DNA of 64,000 nt from Neckera pumila (taxonomy: Eukaryota; Streptophyta; Bryopsida; Hypnales; Neckeraceae): contig OZ018414.1 of the NCBI GenBank assembly GCA_963969595.1, positions 12,879,660 through 12,943,659 on the forward strand, in the 5' to 3' direction. The notes beneath the pieces are model-generated. The model did no database searches and was not told where the DNA came from. It was given only the letters and a program-made list of their open reading frames with translations. Below, piece after piece: positions 58,883 through 64,000 of this stretch. The translations under genes and the position numbers were made by a program. Position 1 is the first letter of the stretch. Each line of letters starts with the position of its first letter.

Positions 58883-60306
58883 GGTATGTACTCACAAAAA
58901 AATTATACAATATGAAACTTTCCTTACCAAAAAGTGTTTGATGACTGGTATACTACAAGTGGAAGAGGCTGATATATGGCAAGTAATTAGGTAGCTGGGG
59001 AAGGTGTGTGGTAGCAGTTCAAGTAAGAAGCAGGTGCAACGCTAGTAAGGTATGCTTTAGGAAGGTTGCTGCAGTATAGTCAGTGGAAAGCAGATTTTAA
59101 GTTCTGCCGCTATGTTAAGCTATTCGTTTTCTATTGCAGTGCATGGATTTGTCTTTGGAATTCCAACCTTATTATGCTTATTGTTGGTCCATTTCATTTG
59201 ACAATGTCATTTTTGGGTGACTGGGGTAGCTAGGAAAGGCAATTAGTAGCAAACTAGCAAATCTGACTTAAGCATTGGAGTTTTGCTACATTGATCGCAA
59301 GTTGTACCGTTGAACGCTTTGGTTGGTGCGTAGCTTGAGTACTACAAGACATGTCTCCAAGGTATGAATACCTCTATCTAACTCTTTTTTTTGCTTATAC
59401 TTACAAATTGAAACATACTGATTTGAGCATTGGAGGGGGTTTGGATGGGATGCAGGTCTGCGGTCTTTCCTTTTGCAATCTTTCCTTCTGTGACTTTTGG
59501 TAGAAATTTCTTGCAATTCTTTAGACTTTATTTTGTTGTGCTCTCTGTGTTTGCTTTGTTAGAACTTCAGATTCATACTCAATTACTCATAGAAGCATCA
59601 GAGGGGTATGGGTGGGGTGCAGGTCTCTAGTTTCTTGACTGAAAGCTGATAACAATGGAGTGTTCATTATCCACTCATGAACTCAATGCGTTTGTACCTT
59701 TTCTTTGGTGGCTGAATTATGAAGTTATGTTCAGTTCTTACATGTTCGTCAAGTCTTCCAATGTGATCCCAAACAGTTACTGAGTTCATTAAAAAACGAA
59801 GCTTTGCTAGATTGTTGGTATCCACAATCATTAGCTTTTTGTTTTTCTAAAGAACATTTGTACTGACTTTAGCATTGGAGTAGACTTGTGTGGTTGCAAG
59901 TCAAGTGCGCTACCCTATCCATGTTTTCATTAAGATTTTAGAAATGTCACCTAAATCCAACTCATAATTCCATCCATATTGCCAAAATATACTTGCAAGC
60001 ATTGCATAATTTGCCCAAAATACTCCACTATTTGAAAAGGATTTGCCTAAAAAACCACAACTCCTATACAAAATCCGCTTAGAGAAATCTAAGTCCCACA
60101 CAGAATTCGCCAACTGATGCACTCCAAATTTCAAGCATTTGCCATTGAAAACTTGTAGCCCGTGAAAAAAAGTTGCCACTGCAATTGCCACACTAAACTA
60201 GAATTCGCCTTTTCATTCATTTTAGAAAAAAAATAAATAAATAAAAAAATCTGATTGGGAATGGTTCAACTATTTAAGCCCCATAGATCTACTATGTTAG
60301 GAGGTA
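58883..60306. other. Spacer with weak repeats
   Basis: TGACTTTAGCATTGGAG-like phrases recur at about 59266, 59419 and 59869, and GGGTGCAGGTCT-like phrases at 59450 and 59615. No gene. Confidence 0.35.
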
Positions 60307-60415
60307 CACTACAGGGGAGCAGTGTCAATTCGGACATTTTTTTGACAGGATTCTGTCAATTCGGACATTTTAGTCAATTAGGACGTGTCAATTCGGACAC
60401 TATTTTCTTGTAGTG
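60307..60415. mobile_element. Miniature CACTA element, 109 bp, GTA duplication
   Basis: Begins CACTACAGGGGAGCAGTGTC and ends TTTTCTTGTAGTG. GTA repeats at 60304-60306 and 60416-60418. It is the same family as 30612-30782 with a shorter interior. Confidence 0.9.
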
Positions 60416-60705
60416 GTAGACCTTATAAAGAACCAATATAATCTATCCCTTGATAAATTCTCAAGTTCCCATACGATAGCAAGGTCATTTGACTTTACCA
60501 CCATAATTAGGTGGACTATGGTGATAAATACCCTGCCATTGCCCAAATTTATGTTTATGACTACCTCAATGGAGTGCCAAAGTCGCCAGTGCTTTTTAAC
60601 TTGTATTAAATTAGTATCAACATCAACACTATTTGTCAACTAAAATGAAAATTAGAGTGAGTTAGGTATAATGGGGTAAGTAACATAACACTATATTTCA
60701 TTTCA

Positions 60706-60964
60706 TCATACTACTAAAATCACAATTCCCTTTGTAATATCACAATTCAATTTTGAATATTATTATAGAAATTCAATTGCTTTTGTAATAGCCATAGGAT
60801 ACTTTCTACTGCATAGTATGTATTCTTTTCATGAAATATTTGAAAATCAAATGGATACTTCTAAGAAAAAATTTCAAAGAAACTTTTCAGACAACAAAAC
60901 TATAGATGAATTCCATATCTTTTTAAAATGTGATATTAAAGAATAAGGAAGCACCAACCGCTAG
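60706..60964 (+). mobile_element. Non-autonomous Helitron, 259 bp
   Basis: Starts TCATACTACTAAAATCACAA after an A and ends GCACCAACCGCTAG before a T. The 5' TC, 3' CTAG and A|T insertion are Helitron hallmarks, and plant copies often begin TCTACTACTA-like. No target duplication, as expected. Confidence 0.65.
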
Positions 60965-61265
60965 TATTACTCTACATATTCAAATGTGAAGATTCTACTT
61001 ATATTGTTCAATTGATTAATTTATTCTTATTGCAGTGTTTTCATCTTTGCAAAGGTTATTTTGTAAAAATTATGATATAAAGATTTTCTTTAGTTACTTT
61101 ATATTGCATGAAATAAAAAATTTCAAAGAATATTGTATGAGGATGTCAATATTCTCATTTAAAGATTATACATACTTTGTTTATCTACATTTTATCACAT
61201 GAAAAACTGATGAAAATAATATATTTAATGCATAGCAAAGCAAGTGCAAATCGCTAGTCATACTA

Positions 61266-61982
61266 TCATACTACTAAAATCATAACTCCCTCTGTAAGAT
61301 CACAAATGCCACCATTAATAAGAGGGGTTCATGCTTGCTATGCTACGCATTCATTGTATCACATATTAAGTAAAATTTTGATACATTTGAATAGAATGCA
61401 TGATAATGATTTCAATAAGTCTTTGAAATAATTAATTTTAATATTTTGTAAAAATACTTTCAATCATGCAAACATAAAAATAATACTTTCACACAATGTC
61501 ATAATACAGAAATAGAGTAGTAGTTTGCAATCACCTCTGTAATATCACTTTTGCATCTTTTATGATTTCAAAATTTTATTGCTACTACCAAATGATTTGA
61601 GAAATTTATTCAATTGAAGCTTTTTTGGATTTCACAACAATTAAGTTGTTCATGAAGTTTTTGAAATTCATAATTTTTTCTATTTAAAAACACCAAGTTT
61701 TGGGATTGCCATTGTTTGTAACAATTGAGTCAACTTTTGAATGCATTACAATAAATGTGTACATTTTATAGTATGCACCATTGCATATATTTCATTCATC
61801 ATTCAATAAATTTATATTGTACATTTCAATATATGCTTACTTATAAACAAAATTATACAAAGATTTCAGTAATTTTTATTTGAAGATTTATTGAAATTTT
61901 TGTTCTGCATTTTATCTAATACATAAAAATTCTAATAAAATTCTAGTGATGAATGCGTAGCATAGCAAGCACCAACCGCTAG
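61266..61982 (+). mobile_element. Non-autonomous Helitron, 717 bp
   Basis: Starts TCATACTACTAAAATCATAA after an A and ends GCATAGCAAGCACCAACCGC then TAG before a T. A second 3' end, GCAAATCGCTAG|T, lies at 61257 just upstream, so two elements sit head to tail. Inside, 61333-61355 holds a reverse complement of the element's own 3' end. No Rep/helicase is encoded. Confidence 0.65.
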
Positions 61983-62109
61983 TTATTAGTATATTGTATC
62001 AAGGATTAATTATTGATAGTTTTTATTGTGACCTCCACACTAATAAATTTTTCCACAGTCTTAGAGGACTCTTTTCCATTACCATTGCAACCATGTAAGG
62101 CATTTTTAA
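61983..62109. other. Short spacer
   Basis: Nothing recognised between the Helitron and the next element. Confidence 0.4.
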
Positions 62110-62427
62110 CCCCTAAGAGAGCCAACATCTACTGATTAAAAATGTTTTCAAGAGATTATATAGAAGCTATGTACAAAAAGCAGATGAAATACATCTAAGT
62201 ATGTTGAAAAAGCAATTTTTGTCTACTCTTCAATTATGTGAACAGTATAATCTCTTGGTGCTTCATGATTAATGTGCAAGGTTCAAAATGATTTTATGTA
62301 GGGATAGGAAAGGGAAAAAAACTTGCAAAAATGAAGATATAATGTCTAAATTCTTCGTAGGCAATAATTTATTTTGCTTAATATACTGTAAATTTACATT
62401 CTCTTATCTAATAAAGATTCTTAGGGA
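62110..62427. mobile_element. TTAA-flanked short element, copy 2 (about 318 bp)
   Basis: TTAA (62106-62109) then CCCCTAAGAGAGCC; the right end GATTCTTAGGGA comes before TCAA. Collinear with 11574-11872 in the same orientation. Confidence 0.7.
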
Positions 62428-64000
62428 TCAAGAGAGCCATATTTGCACCCAAATGTACAAGCATAGTTCCCTTGAGAAATAACTAATAGGAAGTTGAGAT
62501 GAATGCACACATAATAATTTGAATAATTTAATATATTTAATATTGTTAAATCTAAATTATATATGTATCATTATATCTTATTGAGAATTGAGAGATGATT
62601 CCAATACACTTTAGTATGTACTATTTGGACACTATATGAATAAGTTACAAAATTTCAAAGTATTGTTTGTAGGCACTACAAGGAAATGGCGTCCAAATTG
62701 ACAAATATTTGACAAAAGAACGTCCAAGATGACGAACCCCATGTTTTTGAACCCTGTCCCTGTCATCTCGTTGAATTTCCTGTCATACATGAGTCAATTA
62801 TAGAGTATTTCCTTCAGATGTACCATCGTCGAAGCTTCTGAACTTTTGCATAGGTTTCTACAGAGCCCAACTGCAACACAAAGCGCAAACCCTAATAGTG
62901 GCGGATGATTGTTTTCTTCTCTATCATTACAGTTTTGCCACACTGATGTCGACTCATTGATGTTCCTTGGATCCCTCTTTGTTTCGTCAATTTCAACTGC
63001 CACCAGGTTTGCTGTGCCCCAACTTGGGGTTTTCTTGTGGTTTTGGTGCATATTTGATGCGAACTTACGTGGTGGGTCGTTGGGGAATTGAATTTCAGTT
63101 TTAGTGCGTGAGGAGATCCTGAGGTTTGTGGAGAGGTTGTTGGGGGATTTCAGGGATTTGAAGGTACGAGAATTTGTGAGATCGTTGTTTGGAGGTGATT
63201 GGGGTTTGGAGTCGTTAGCAAGGTATAGTTGGTTGCGAGTTTTGTGGTGGGGGTGGTGTCGGTGTGCGTTGTTCTCATCTTTTATGTTCGATCTGCAGAT
63301 CTTAGTTCTATGCAACTAATTTTTTATTTTATTTTTTGAGTGCGACAGTATCCATTGCATCGTTGTTAAAATCTTGGCGAGGCTATCCTTGGAGTCCAGC
63401 ACCGGCCATCCCTTTGCAACCTTCTTGTTTTCATGGGCTTTCTCTTGAAGCTCGGTGACCAACTTGTCTTTGTGGGCTCTCTCGGAGCACCAGCCGTCCC
63501 TTCGCAACCTTCTTGTCTTCGTGGACTATTACAAGCCCTCTTCAAGATGTCTCCAAGATGGATTCATCTTTTCAGAACAAGGATGAAATCACACTATCTA
63601 TGGGTGACGCAAGCAACAACACTTCGTCTCTTGTTCCTAAAAGCCCCAGATGTAAGAATTGTACCAACATTTCAATGATGTTGAATAATTTTATTGTAGA
63701 AATCGTGAATGTGAAATTGTTCTCCTCCTTGCAACCCTATTAATTTTCATGCATTGAATTGTTGTCTGTTTTGCATGTCCTGGGAATGTAGTAAACAATT
63801 TGCTTCTACTAGTATGTGTTGTAACTGAATATATCTCCAAAAGAACTCCTTACCGTCTATTTTAATCACTAATTGTGAATGCCATGTAGGGTGATGTTTA
63901 AGCAATGGAGCCACATAATGATGGTGTATGGTTTCATCAAGTTTTGGATGCTCATTGAGAAGGTGTTAAAGAGGATCATGTAAGTCTACTTGTATCGTAA
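62428..64000. other. Right-end region, no gene assigned
   Basis: CACTACAAGGAAATGGCGTC at 62674 looks like one end of a CACTA element; its partner was not found. 62880-63330 is GT-rich with possible splice sites but no recognisable protein. At 63390-63540 a segment containing AGCACCGGCCATCCCTTTGC is repeated, diverged, 88 bp further on. Confidence 0.35.

Noticed and set aside
1..64000. CRISPR arrays, prokaryotic operons, tRNA or rRNA genes
   Set aside because: No regularly spaced identical repeats with unique spacers, and no tRNA T-arm or rRNA core seen by eye; the gene structure is eukaryotic. A tRNA scan could still find one I missed.

Overview
The window is nuclear DNA from a land plant. 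The evidence is spliced genes with GT-AG introns, a plastid-type serine acetyltransferase, a TIR-NB-ARC-LRR immune receptor, TTTAGGG-type telomere-like motifs, and plant-type transposable elements (Helitron, CACTA, pogo-like, Mutator-like, Tourist-like and hAT). The AT-rich spacers, modest introns and the look of the receptor and RFC4 proteins suggest a non-seed plant such as a bryophyte. That last step is inference; no species marker was identified.

Layout. 1-208 is the last coding piece of a phosphoinositide-specific phospholipase C (+). 0.2-8.7 kb is spacer: a degenerate 65-70 bp tandem array, a (TTTG)n tract, a 1.4 kb near-perfect palindrome and nested MITEs. A two-exon serine acetyltransferase (+) lies at 8.7-10.6 kb and a six-exon SPC25 kinetochore gene (+) at 13.0-15.6 kb. 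15.6-21.8 kb is dense in MITEs and foldback elements. 21.9-26.6 kb holds a TNL receptor (-) with an in-frame TAG in its TIR part. 26.6-28.4 kb is a GC-richer patch with gene-like ORFs, one split by a Tourist-like MITE that has a clean TTA duplication. 28.4-33.1 kb carries a TTAA-flanked element, another MITE and a mini-CACTA element. An eleven-exon RFC4 gene (-) lies at 33.2-37.05 kb. A large intronless unknown ORF (+) with one internal TGA lies at 40.7-42.8 kb. 43-45.4 kb holds more TTAA-flanked elements. A 21-exon TTC27-like TPR gene (-) fills 46.9-54.6 kb. A decayed hAT transposase gene lies at 56.0-58.9 kb, and 60.3-62.7 kb has a mini-CACTA, Helitrons and another TTAA-flanked element.

The conserved genes are unrelated housekeeping genes: cysteine synthesis, kinetochore, sliding-clamp loading, a TPR protein and phosphoinositide signalling. 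No operon-like co-operation is expected. I rebuilt exon joins by hand; all joins used for SAT, SPC25, RFC4 and TTC27 keep frame and give GT-AG introns. The most unusual features are the unknown 40.7 kb ORF, the foldback-rich spacer, the nested MITEs, the MITE-split ORF, and the 51-bp in-frame duplication bearing a stop codon in the receptor.
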